A stretch of DNA of 64,000 bases. It comes from Nocardioides silvaticus. GTDB taxonomy: Bacteria; Actinomycetota; Actinomycetes; Propionibacteriales; Nocardioidaceae. Each line of letters opens with the position of its first letter. Within the stretch, counting starts at the first letter, position 1. Shown here one piece after another: positions 7,693-15,183 of this stretch. Under the pieces are notes generated by a model. That model was not told the origin of the DNA, ran no database searches, and saw nothing but the letters and a program-made list of their open reading frames with translations. The stretch spans positions 124,001-188,000 of the forward strand of contig NZ_QGDD01000004.1 in NCBI RefSeq assembly GCF_003160695.1, in the 5' to 3' direction. The position numbers were made by a program, and so were the translations under genes.

Positions 7693-9179
7693 AGCGCGTC
7701 CAGCACCTCTCGAGCGGCCCGCTCCCCCGCGCGGACGGCGCCGTCCATGAAGCCCGACCAGTAGGTCGAGGTCTCGGTGCCGGCCCAGTGGACGCGGCGG
7801 AACGGCCGGCGGACCACCGAGCCGTGGCTGGTGATGATGCCCGGCTTCGGCAGCGCGATCGGTCCCCCGGTGGTCCACGGCTCGCGGGTCCAGTCGTGCT
7901 CGGTGTACTCGATCGGCTTCAGCGCCCGCTCACCGAACATCTCGGCGAAGCCCTCGAGCACGGCCCGCCGACGCTGGGCCAGCGGGAGCCGGCCGTACTG
8001 CTTCCAGGTGGAGCCGCCGACGAAGGCCAGCAGCACGCCGGGACCGCCCGAGGCGGGGGTGTTGTCGAAGACGGCGCGGGTCGCGCCCGCGTGCGCGAGA
8101 CCCGATCCCGACAAGCCGTCCTCACGCCAGAACGGCTTCTCGTAGACGGCGTCGACCTTCATCAGGTTGCCCATCGGCATCCCTCGCAGCAGCTGGCGCC
8201 GGCGCTGGGGCAGCTGCGGGTGCCAGTCGATGTCGAGGACCAAGGGCGGTGGGCAGGCGACGATCACGCGCTTCGCCCGGACCGTGCCCCGGTCGGTGTG
8301 CACCTCGGCCCAGCGGTCACCCTGGGTGATCCGTCGCACCGGTGCTCTCAGGGCGACCCGCTCGCCCAGCTGGCGGGCCATGCGCAGCGGCACGGCTTGC
8401 GAGCCCAGCTTGAACCGCGAGTCCTGGGCGCCGCCGGCGGTGCTCGAGGACCGCTCGAAGGTGCCGACGTTGTCCTCGTTGCCGGCGGTCGCGATGAACC
8501 AGGCGAGGAACAGCACCGAGACGTTGCCGGCGTCGGAGCCCCAGCTCGGCTGGAAGTAGCACTTGAGGAGCGAGTCGGTGTCGGCGGAGAGCGTCTGCTG
8601 GGCGACCCAGTCCTGCACCGTCATGGCGTCCCACTCGGCCGCCTTCGGGTGGGCCCAGGGCGCGTCGACGTCGATCGACTTCGCCATGTTGTCGATGCGC
8701 ATCTGCAGCAGCGCGGCGTCGAGGAGCACGCTGGGGTCGGGCGGCACGGTGCCGGTGTAGAGCGAGCGCTGCCCGCCCTTGATGTAGACGTTGTGGCCCT
8801 CGACGTACTCCTTGAACGTCTTGACGCCCAGCTCGTCGGCCAGGCCGAGGATGTGGTCCTGGGTGGGCCCGACGAACGCACCCCCGGCCTCGATCACGCC
8901 GCCCGCGCGCAGGTGGTGGTTGAGGACCCGGCCGCCCACCCGGTCGCGGGCCTCGACGACGAGCACCTCGGCGCCGCCCGCGCGCAGCCGCCGGGCGGCG
9001 GTGAGCCCGGAGATCCCGGCCCCGACGACGACGACGTCGACCCGCTCGGGGAGCCGTCCCCTCCTCGAGGGGCCGGCCGCGGACGCGGGCGTCCACAGTG
9101 CTCCGGCGACGCCTGCCGTACCTGCCGCACCGAGGGCCAGCCCACCGAGCAGCTGCCGACGACCGAGTGCTGTGCCCAT
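7689..9179 (-). CDS. Tat-exported flavin monoamine oxidase
   Basis: The 496-residue protein begins with a Tat-like signal (GRRQLLGGLALGAAGTAGVAGAL). It has the FAD dinucleotide fold VVVVGAGISGLTAARRL (about 49-65) followed by VVEARDRVGGR, and the C-terminal FAD motif HWAGTETSTYWSGFMDGAVRAGERAA. This is the flavin amine oxidase family (monoamine, polyamine or L-amino-acid oxidases), which turns amines into aldehydes with release of H2O2 and ammonia. The ATG at 9179 is preferred to the GTG at 9185 because GAGG lies 5 nt before it. The beta-propeller gene is coupled downstream and a TetR gene is divergent. Confidence 0.88.
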   Translation of the reverse strand: MGTALGRRQLLGGLALGAAGTAGVAGALWTPASAAGPSRRGRLPERVDVVVVGAGISGLTAARRLRAGGAEVLVVEARDRVGGRVLNHHLRAGGVIEAGGAFVGPTQDHILGLADELGVKTFKEYVEGHNVYIKGGQRSLYTGTVPPDPSVLLDAALLQMRIDNMAKSIDVDAPWAHPKAAEWDAMTVQDWVAQQTLSADTDSLLKCYFQPSWGSDAGNVSVLFLAWFIATAGNEDNVGTFERSSSTAGGAQDSRFKLGSQAVPLRMARQLGERVALRAPVRRITQGDRWAEVHTDRGTVRAKRVIVACPPPLVLDIDWHPQLPQRRRQLLRGMPMGNLMKVDAVYEKPFWREDGLSGSGLAHAGATRAVFDNTPASGGPGVLLAFVGGSTWKQYGRLPLAQRRRAVLEGFAEMFGERALKPIEYTEHDWTREPWTTGGPIALPKPGIITSHGSVVRRPFRRVHWAGTETSTYWSGFMDGAVRAGERAAREVLDAL

Positions 9180-9198
9180 GTCCACCTCGCGGGATCAG

Positions 9199-9222
9199 GT
9201 CGTTTGTCCTACTTGCAACGAC
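9199..9222. promoter_or_regulatory. Candidate operator between amine oxidase and TetR genes
   Basis: An inverted repeat GTCGTT-N12-AACGAC lies 20 nt upstream of the amine oxidase start. TetR proteins usually bind closer-spaced palindromes, so this is a weak candidate. Confidence 0.3.
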
Positions 9223-9388
9223 GGGCGGTGGCGGCGGTTACGGACGACGACGCGGTTCGGCACCGCATCCGGTCGCGCGATTTCCGCGTGCCGGAGGCGC
9301 CGGCCTGAAAGTATGACCCGCGGGGGAACGGGCACGGACTCCCCTTGAGAGACCCCGCTTCGGGTCGGCACACGGAGAGGAGCTCCCG

Positions 9389-9988
9389 ATGGCTCGGATG
9401 CCGCTTCCACAGCGACGGCAGCAGCTCGTCGACGCCGCGATCGCCGTCCTCACCCGCGAGGGGGTCGCGAAGGCGACCACCCGGGCGATCGTGGCCGAGG
9501 CCGACACCTCGCTCAGCGTCTTCCACTACTGCTTCGACTCCAAGCAGGAGCTGCTCGACGCGGTCATCAAGACGCTGGTGCGGACCAACATCGACCTGGC
9601 CGAGGCGTCGTTCGACACCGGCGCGTCCCGCCGGGAGATGATCCGCGCCGGGCTCGCGGCGTACTGGTCCCACGTCACCGCCAACCCCGACCAGCACCTG
9701 CTCACCTACGAGCTCACGCAGTACTGCCTGCGCAAGCCGGGGTACGCCGCCGTCGCCCGCCAGCAGTACGACTCCTACGCCCAGGCGTTCCTCACCCTGC
9801 TCAGCGCCCTCGGCGCCGAGACGGCCGGGCCGCGGGAGACGGTCGGGCGCTACCTCGCCGCCACGATCGACGGCGTGACGATCGACTGGCTGGTGCGCCG
9901 CGACGACCGCAGCGCCGAGCAGGTCCTGGACCTGATGGCGCAGCACATCGACGAGGTCCTGCTGGTCCCGGAGCCGGCCCGCACCTGA
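9389..9988 (+). CDS. TetR-family transcriptional regulator
   Basis: The 199-residue protein has an N-terminal TetR helix-turn-helix (about 8-55: RRQQLVDAAIAVLTREGVAKATTRAIVAEADTS, then VFHYCFDSKQELLDAV) and a helical ligand-binding domain. GAGAGGAGCT upstream gives a good ribosome site. It is divergent from the amine oxidase operon across about 210 nt and most likely represses it and itself. The effector may be an amine or its product, by inference from context. Confidence 0.88.
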   Translation: MARMPLPQRRQQLVDAAIAVLTREGVAKATTRAIVAEADTSLSVFHYCFDSKQELLDAVIKTLVRTNIDLAEASFDTGASRREMIRAGLAAYWSHVTANPDQHLLTYELTQYCLRKPGYAAVARQQYDSYAQAFLTLLSALGAETAGPRETVGRYLAATIDGVTIDWLVRRDDRSAEQVLDLMAQHIDEVLLVPEPART

Positions 9989-10008
9989 CCGGTCGCGGTC
10001 AGTCGAGG

Positions 10009-11121
10009 TCAGTCGAGGTCGGTCGCGAGGTCCTCGTTGTGGGTGCCGGGACGCGGCGCCCAGGGCAGCTCCTTGGCCGGGCGTACGACGACCAGCCGGT
10101 CGCCGCGCGCGAGCAGGGTCACGACCGGGTCGAAGTAGCGGTAGACCTTCTCGTCGCGGACCACCGCGATGACCTGGTCGGCCAGCGATTGCGGCGGCAC
10201 GCCCACCTCGGACACCAGCAGCTCGCGCTCGGCGACCTCGAGGCCCTCGCCGTAGGTGAGCAGGTCCTCCATCACCCGGCCGAGCGTCGGTGACAGCGTC
10301 GAGAGACCGAGCAGGCGGCCGACCGCGTCGGCGGAGATGATCACCGAGTCGGCACCGGACTGCCGCATCAGCGGCGCGTTCTCCTGCTCACGGACCGCGG
10401 CGACGATGAAGGCGTCCGGGTTGAGCTGGCGGACCGTCAGCGTCGCGAGCACGTTGGTGTCGTCGCGGTCGGTGGTGACGATGATCTGGTCGGCGGTCGC
10501 GATGCCCGCACGGCGCAGCACGTCGCGCCGGGTGGCGTCGCCGGTGATGACGGCGAGACCGTCGGAGTGCGCTTCGGCGAGCCCCTCCGGGCTCGGGTCG
10601 ACCACGACGACGTGGTCGCGTTCGAGCCCGTTGTTGACCAGGGTGTCGACTGCGCTGCGGCCCTTGGTGCCGTAGCCGATCACCACGACGTGGTGTCCCA
10701 TGTGCTTCCTCCAACGGGCGATGCGGAACATCTCGCGCCCGCGCTGCGCGAGCACCTCGAGGGTGGTGCCGATCAGCAGCACCAGGAACCCGATGCGTGC
10801 CGGCGTGATGACGAAGGCGTTGACCAGCCGGGCCTGGTCCGACACCGGGGCGATGTCGCCGTACCCGGTGGTGGAGAGGGTGACGGTCGTGTAGTAGATC
10901 GCGTCGACCAGCGAGACGTGGCCGTACGGGTCAGCCGCCGTGGCGTCACCGGCATCGCGGTAGCCGGAGCGGTCGATCATCACCAGCACGACGGTGCCGA
11001 CCAGGATCGCGAGTGCCGCCAGCAGCCGGCGGCCCAGCTCCCACCACGGCGAGCGGGTGCGCTCGGGCAGCGCGACCAGGCTGCCAGCCTGGGCGCCGCC
11101 CTGCGACGAGAGGTCGTGCAC
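10009..11121 (-). CDS. Two-helix potassium channel with RCK (TrkA-N/TrkA-C) domains
   Basis: The 370-residue protein has TM1 at about 32-49, a pore helix with the selectivity filter TTGYGD (84-89), and TM2 at about 100-123. A TrkA-N Rossmann domain starts HHVVVIGYGTKGRSAVDTL (about 143-161), and a C-terminal RCK/TrkA-C part ends the chain. This is the MthK/Kch-type ligand-gated K+ channel layout; the first filter residue is Thr as in many bacterial channels. TAGATT 6 nt before the GTG start suggests a leaderless mRNA. The last codons lie in a small tandem repeat (GTCAGTCGAG twice) that duplicates the stop region. Confidence 0.9.
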   Translation of the reverse strand: MHDLSSQGGAQAGSLVALPERTRSPWWELGRRLLAALAILVGTVVLVMIDRSGYRDAGDATAADPYGHVSLVDAIYYTTVTLSTTGYGDIAPVSDQARLVNAFVITPARIGFLVLLIGTTLEVLAQRGREMFRIARWRKHMGHHVVVIGYGTKGRSAVDTLVNNGLERDHVVVVDPSPEGLAEAHSDGLAVITGDATRRDVLRRAGIATADQIIVTTDRDDTNVLATLTVRQLNPDAFIVAAVREQENAPLMRQSGADSVIISADAVGRLLGLSTLSPTLGRVMEDLLTYGEGLEVAERELLVSEVGVPPQSLADQVIAVVRDEKVYRYFDPVVTLLARGDRLVVVRPAKELPWAPRPGTHNEDLATDLD

Positions 11122-11127
11122 GCGGCG

Positions 11128-11133
11128 AATCTA
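11128..11133 (-). promoter_or_regulatory. -10 box for the leaderless K+ channel gene
   Basis: Minus-strand TAGATT stands 6 nt before the GTG at 11121. It sits just outside the stop codon of the YihY gene. Confidence 0.5.
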
Positions 11134-12129
11134 GTCGACGGCGCTATCGCCGCTGCGTTCCCTCGCCTGCACGACGCGTCCGCGCAGCCGCGCGACCAGC
11201 TCGCGTCGGGCCCGGGTGGTGACCTCCTGGGGGAAGACGGTGTCGAACGCGGCGTTCACCGCTGCTCCGATGAGGACCGCGAGCGCCACGATGTAGAGCC
11301 AGAGCAGGATCGCGATCGGGGCGGCCAGCGGGCCGTAGATCGAGCGGGAGTCGGCGGCCGTGACCGTGAGCACCCAGCGGAGGATGTAGGACCCGAGGAT
11401 CCACGCCACGAGCGAGAACGTCGCGCCCGGCAGGTTGAAGCTCCAGTTGGTCCGCACCGGCACCGACACGTGGTAGAGCGTGGCCAGGAAGCAGATGCAG
11501 ATGACGACCACGATCGGCCAGTAGAACTCCATCAGGAAGTCCGCCCGGTTGGGCAGCCACTCGCGGACGACGGTCGGTCCGGCGACCACCAGCGGGATCG
11601 AGATCGCGCCGGTGATCAGCGCGAGGATGTAGAGCACGAACGACAGGGCCCGGGTCTTCACGATCCCCCGGTGGCCGCCGAGGCCGTGCATGATCGTGAT
11701 GGTGTCGACGAAGACGTTGAGCGCGCGCGAGCCCGACCACAGCGCCAGGATGAACCCGAGCGAGACGACGTCGAACCGACCGCCCTCCAGGTCCTCCAGC
11801 GTGCGGGCGATGACCCGGTTGACCGCCCGGTCGGTGAGGAACGTCGAGAACAGGTCCAGGACCGCTTGCTGGATGTCCTCGACCTGCGCGTCGGTGAACC
11901 TCTCCGCGACGTAGCCGACGGCGCCCGCGAGCGCGAAGATCAGCGGCGGCACCGACACGATGGCGAAGAACGCGCCCTCCGCGGCCAGGCCGGTCACCCG
12001 GTACTTCAGGCAGGACCCCACGGTCGTGACGACGAGCCGCCACACGTTGTGCCGGAACCGCTGCAGCGGGGTGGGGTCGGCCGGGTCCGCGGCGGCGGCC
12101 GCGGGCGTCCCGGGTTCCTCAGCCTGCAC
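11131..12129 (-). CDS. YihY/BrkB-family inner membrane protein
   Basis: The 332-residue integral membrane protein has about six hydrophobic segments. It shows the family landmarks RVTGLAAEGAFFAIVSVPPLIFALAGAVGYV, LWSGSRALNVFVDTITIMHG and LWLYIVALAVLIGAAVNAAFD. YihY/BrkB proteins are often mis-named ribonuclease BN; their transport function is not settled. The GTG at 12129 is chosen because TACGGT stands 7 nt upstream and the long 5' extension of the frame has no homology. Its stop lies 9 nt before the K+ channel start, on the same strand, and the channel has its own promoter. Confidence 0.85.
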   Translation of the reverse strand: MQAEEPGTPAAAAADPADPTPLQRFRHNVWRLVVTTVGSCLKYRVTGLAAEGAFFAIVSVPPLIFALAGAVGYVAERFTDAQVEDIQQAVLDLFSTFLTDRAVNRVIARTLEDLEGGRFDVVSLGFILALWSGSRALNVFVDTITIMHGLGGHRGIVKTRALSFVLYILALITGAISIPLVVAGPTVVREWLPNRADFLMEFYWPIVVVICICFLATLYHVSVPVRTNWSFNLPGATFSLVAWILGSYILRWVLTVTAADSRSIYGPLAAPIAILLWLYIVALAVLIGAAVNAAFDTVFPQEVTTRARRELVARLRGRVVQARERSGDSAVD

Positions 12130-12136
12130 GCCCCAA

Positions 12137-12142
12137 ACCGTA
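12137..12142 (-). promoter_or_regulatory. -10 box for the leaderless yihY-like gene
   Basis: Minus-strand TACGGT lies 7 nt before the GTG at 12129. The divergent kinase gene has TACCGT (12186-12191) 5 nt before its ATG, so both start sites lie within 67 nt. Confidence 0.5.
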
Positions 12143-12196
12143 GTCGCCGCGATGCCGGATCCTTCGCGCCTCGCGCGGAGAGCGCTACCGTGCCTC

Positions 12197-13327
12197 ATGC
12201 ACGACCGGACTGTGCTCGGCCCCGCGGACGTCTCCGACGGCGAGCTGGCGGCCATGGTGGCCGACCTCCTGCAGGTGCCGTCGGTCGAGGTCACCTCGTG
12301 CCGCGCGGAGCAGGTGGACTACGACATCCCCGCCATCACGACCGCCGGACGCTACCTGGTCACCGGCGACGCGGTCGTCGACGGTGGGCGTCGGCCCTAC
12401 GCGTTCTTCGTCAAGCACGTGCAGGAGTGGACCCGATCACCGTTCTTCGCGGAGGTGCCGGAGGAGCTGCGCGAGACGGCCGCGACATCGGTGCCGTGGC
12501 GGACGGAGGGCGCGATCTACGCGTCGGACCTGGCCGACCACCTGCCCGACGGGCTGGCCGTCCCGCGGGCGGTCGCGGTGCGGACGATCGACGCGTCGTC
12601 GTACGCCGTGTGGCTCGAGGTGGTGCCGACGGCCGACGTCATCTGGGACATCGAGCGCGACCTGGCCGCGGCCGAGCTGCTGGGCCGGTTCGCGGCCACG
12701 CCCGGGATCCGCGCGCTGGCATCGGCCGGCGGGCACGACGTCGGGGTGCACTCGTACGTCGCCGGACGGCTGGACCACCAGGTCCTGCCGTTGCTCCGCG
12801 ACGACGACCTGTGGCGGCACCCGATCGTCGCGCCCTCTTTCGGGCCGCTGCGGGATCGCCTCCTGGCGGCGGCGGACGGGCTGCCGGCGTACGTCGAGGA
12901 GCTGGCCGCGGTGCCGCAGCTGGTGGCGCACGGCGACGCCTGCCCCAACAACCTCCTCGTGCGCCCGGACCGGCCCGGCTTCACGATGATCGACTTCGGC
13001 TACCTCGCCCCGATGCCCGTCGGCTTCGACCTCGGCCAGCTGCTCGTCGGCGACGTCCAGATCGGCCTGCGCAGCAGCCACGACCTCGCCGAGCGCGACG
13101 CGGCGTGCGTGCGTGCCTATCGCGACGGCCTCGCGGCCGCTGGCCTCGACCTACCGGTCGCGACCGTGGAGCGCAGCCACGCCCTCCTGCTGCTCCTCTT
13201 CACCGGCCTGTCGACGCTGCCGTTCGAGCTGCTGGGCGAGCAGCCGACCCCGGAGCTCCAGGACGCCGCCGCCGTGCGCGCCGACATCGCCAGGTTCAGC
13301 CTCGACCTGGTCGACGCGACCGGGTGA
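12197..13327 (+). CDS. Aminoglycoside phosphotransferase-like (APH) kinase
   Basis: The 376-residue protein has the APH/choline kinase fold: an ATP-site lysine K73 in FFVKHVQ, the catalytic loop HGDACPNNLL (245-254) and the metal motif IDFG (265-268). Members phosphorylate hydroxyls of small molecules (aminoglycosides, macrolides, sugars, amino alcohols), so the name does not prove antibiotic resistance. The product is cytosolic and monocistronic. The ATG at 12197 follows TACCGT and a 5-nt gap. It is divergent from the YihY gene. Confidence 0.82.
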   Translation: MHDRTVLGPADVSDGELAAMVADLLQVPSVEVTSCRAEQVDYDIPAITTAGRYLVTGDAVVDGGRRPYAFFVKHVQEWTRSPFFAEVPEELRETAATSVPWRTEGAIYASDLADHLPDGLAVPRAVAVRTIDASSYAVWLEVVPTADVIWDIERDLAAAELLGRFAATPGIRALASAGGHDVGVHSYVAGRLDHQVLPLLRDDDLWRHPIVAPSFGPLRDRLLAAADGLPAYVEELAAVPQLVAHGDACPNNLLVRPDRPGFTMIDFGYLAPMPVGFDLGQLLVGDVQIGLRSSHDLAERDAACVRAYRDGLAAAGLDLPVATVERSHALLLLLFTGLSTLPFELLGEQPTPELQDAAAVRADIARFSLDLVDATG

Positions 13328-13376
13328 CCAGGAGCGCTCGGGCGAGCGCGGTGGCCACGCCGGCTCGCTCCGCCCG

Positions 13377-14831
13377 CTAGAGGTTCAGGCCCGGGTAGAG
13401 CGGGTTCTTGTCGAGCAGCTCGGCCGAGGCGTCCTTGACCTTGTCGGCCACCCCGTCCGCCAGGACGTACGACGCCTTCGACGGCTCGCCCGCCTTGGTG
13501 GTGCCGGGCTGGGTGTTCTGGAGGACGTGGACGATCAGCTCGGCGACCCGGTCGAACTCGTCGTGACCGAAGCCGCGGGTGGTGAGAGCCGGGGTGCCGA
13601 GGCGGATGCCGGAGGTGTACCAGGCACCGTTGGGGTCGGCCGGCACCGAGTTGCGGTTGGTCACCACGCCCGCGTCAAGCAGGGCCGACTCCGCCTGCCG
13701 GCCGGTGAGGCCGAACGAGGTGACGTCGAGCAGCACGATGTGGTTGTCGGTGCCGCCGGTCACAAGATTGGCGCCGCGGCTGAGGAAGCCGTCTGCGAGC
13801 GACTTGGCGTTGTCGGCGATCTGCTGTGCGTAGCCGCGGAACGAGTCCTGGCGCGCCTCGGCGAAGGCGACCGCCTTGGCAGCCATCACGTGCGAGAGCG
13901 GGCCGCCGAGCACCATCGGGCAGCCGCGGTCGACGCTGGCGGAGTAGTCCTCGGTGGCGAGGATGAAGCCGCCGCGCGGACCGCGCAGCGACTTGTGCGA
14001 GGTGCTCGTGACCACGTGGGCGTGCGGCACCGGGTCCTCGTCGCCGGTGAACACCTTGCCTGCGACCAGACCGGCGAAGTGCGCCATGTCGACCATCAGC
14101 GTGGCGCCGACCTCGTCGGCGATCTCGCGCATCTTGGCGAAGTTCACGCGTCGCGGGTAGGCCGAGTAGCCCGCGACCAGGATCAACGGCTTGAACTCCT
14201 TGGCCTTCGCACGGAGCGCGTCATAGTCGAGGAGCCCGGTCTCCGGGTCGGTGCCGTACTGGTTCTGGTGGAACATCTTGCCGCTGATGTTCGGGCGGAA
14301 GCCGTGGGTGAGGTGGCCACCGGCGTCGAGGCTCATGCCGAGCAGGCGCTGGTTGCCGAGGTCGGCGCGCAGCTTCTCCCAGTCCGCCTCGCTGAGGTCG
14401 TTCATGTTCTTCACGCCGGCGTTCTCGAGCCAGGGGCCCTCGACCCGGTGGGCGAGGATCGCCCAGTAGGCGGTGAGGTTGGCGTCGATGCCGGAGTGCG
14501 GTTGGACGTAGGCGTACTCGGCGCCGAACAGCTCGCGCGCGTGCTCGGCGGCGATCGACTCGACGGTGTCGACGTTCTGGCAGCCGGCGTAGAAGCGGTG
14601 GCCGATCGTGCCCTCGGCGTACTTGTCGGAGAACCAGGTGCCCATGGTCATCAACACCGCCGGCGAGGCGTAGTTCTCGCTCGCGATCAGCTTGAGCGAG
14701 GCTCGCTGGTCGGCCAGCTCCTGGCGGGTCGCGTCGGCGATCCGCGGCTCGACCGAGGAGATCACCTCCAGGGCTTGCTGGTACGCGCTGCTGACGAGGC
14801 TGCTGGAGGCGCTGGACACCGGGTCGCTCAT
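13377..14831 (-). CDS. glyA: Serine hydroxymethyltransferase
   Basis: The 484-residue protein interconverts serine and glycine with tetrahydrofolate. The PLP lysine is K280 in [13 protein letters not shown], and [24 protein letters not shown] and [12 protein letters not shown] are all present. It is longer than E. coli GlyA because of an insertion at about 128-190 ([21 protein letters not shown] and onward), typical of the long actinobacterial variant. The ATG at 14831 is preceded by TACGCT and a 7-nt gap, so the mRNA is likely leaderless. I looked for a glycine or ZTP riboswitch upstream and saw none. Confidence 0.95.
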   Translation of the reverse strand: MSDPVSSASSSLVSSAYQQALEVISSVEPRIADATRQELADQRASLKLIASENYASPAVLMTMGTWFSDKYAEGTIGHRFYAGCQNVDTVESIAAEHARELFGAEYAYVQPHSGIDANLTAYWAILAHRVEGPWLENAGVKNMNDLSEADWEKLRADLGNQRLLGMSLDAGGHLTHGFRPNISGKMFHQNQYGTDPETGLLDYDALRAKAKEFKPLILVAGYSAYPRRVNFAKMREIADEVGATLMVDMAHFAGLVAGKVFTGDEDPVPHAHVVTSTSHKSLRGPRGGFILATEDYSASVDRGCPMVLGGPLSHVMAAKAVAFAEARQDSFRGYAQQIADNAKSLADGFLSRGANLVTGGTDNHIVLLDVTSFGLTGRQAESALLDAGVVTNRNSVPADPNGAWYTSGIRLGTPALTTRGFGHDEFDRVAELIVHVLQNTQPGTTKAGEPSKASYVLADGVADKVKDASAELLDKNPLYPGLNL

Positions 14832-14838
14832 GCCGAAC

Positions 14839-14844
14839 AGCGTA
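14839..14844 (-). promoter_or_regulatory. -10 box for leaderless glyA
   Basis: Minus-strand TACGCT is 7 nt before the ATG at 14831. A leaderless start leaves no room for a 5' riboswitch. Confidence 0.5.
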
Positions 14845-14947
14845 GGGGTGGAGGCCGCGCCGGTCACCGCACGCCCTGCCACCAGGGCCGGCGCGGCGTG
14901 TGACCTCCGTCGCACGACGCGCCGCTGAGCGCTGAACAGCGCTAACC

Positions 14948-14990
14948 TGCGTCCGGATCATGAGACTTGCGTCCAGATGTTGAGAATGCG
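14948..14990 (+). repeat. 20-bp period direct repeats upstream of the sulfite reductase leader
   Basis: TGCGTCCGGATCATGAGA (14948-14965) and TGCGTCCAGATGTTGAGA (14968-14985) match at 15 of 18 bases. They are spaced exactly 20 bp, about two helical turns, with a third TGCG starting at 14987. The array lies 40-80 nt before the leader peptide ATG. It is a good candidate binding array for a sulfur-responsive regulator acting on the same DNA face; the protein is unknown. Confidence 0.6.
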
Positions 14991-15029
14991 ATTTGTGGAA
15001 GGAAAGTCCGAGGACTGAGACTGGTTGAC

Positions 15030-15119
15030 ATGGTCTCTGCTGCAACCCATGCGTTCCTCGTGGTACGTCGCCACGTGGACCTCGGGCGCACCCGCAGCAT
15101 GATGTGTTGGCCCCGCTGA
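15030..15119 (+). CDS. Cysteine attenuator leader peptide
   Basis: This 29-codon reading frame encodes a peptide with the core RRHVDLGR and a cysteine near the end (MMCWPR). That is the recurrent actinobacterial leader-peptide pattern found upstream of sulfur assimilation genes. By analogy, ribosome stalling at the Cys codon when charged tRNA-Cys is scarce would relieve attenuation of the downstream operon. It ends 64 nt before the sulfite reductase start. The match to the family core is clear; the mechanism here is inferred. Confidence 0.8.
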   Translation: MVSAATHAFLVVRRHVDLGRTRSMMCWPR

Positions 15120-15183
15120 TCCGCCTCGCTCCCCGACCTCAGCCGCGCGTCTCGCGCCCATCAGCGAAGGACCACACGCCGCC

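Noticed and set aside
10567..13380. Very long plus-strand frame (over 900 codons)
   Set aside because: It is low-complexity and runs opposite to clear channel and YihY genes and out of frame with the APH-like kinase. High GC removes stop codons.
14832..15029. Possible riboswitch (glycine or ZTP type) for glyA
   Set aside because: The predicted glyA mRNA is leaderless and I could not find the conserved cores of either class on the minus strand.
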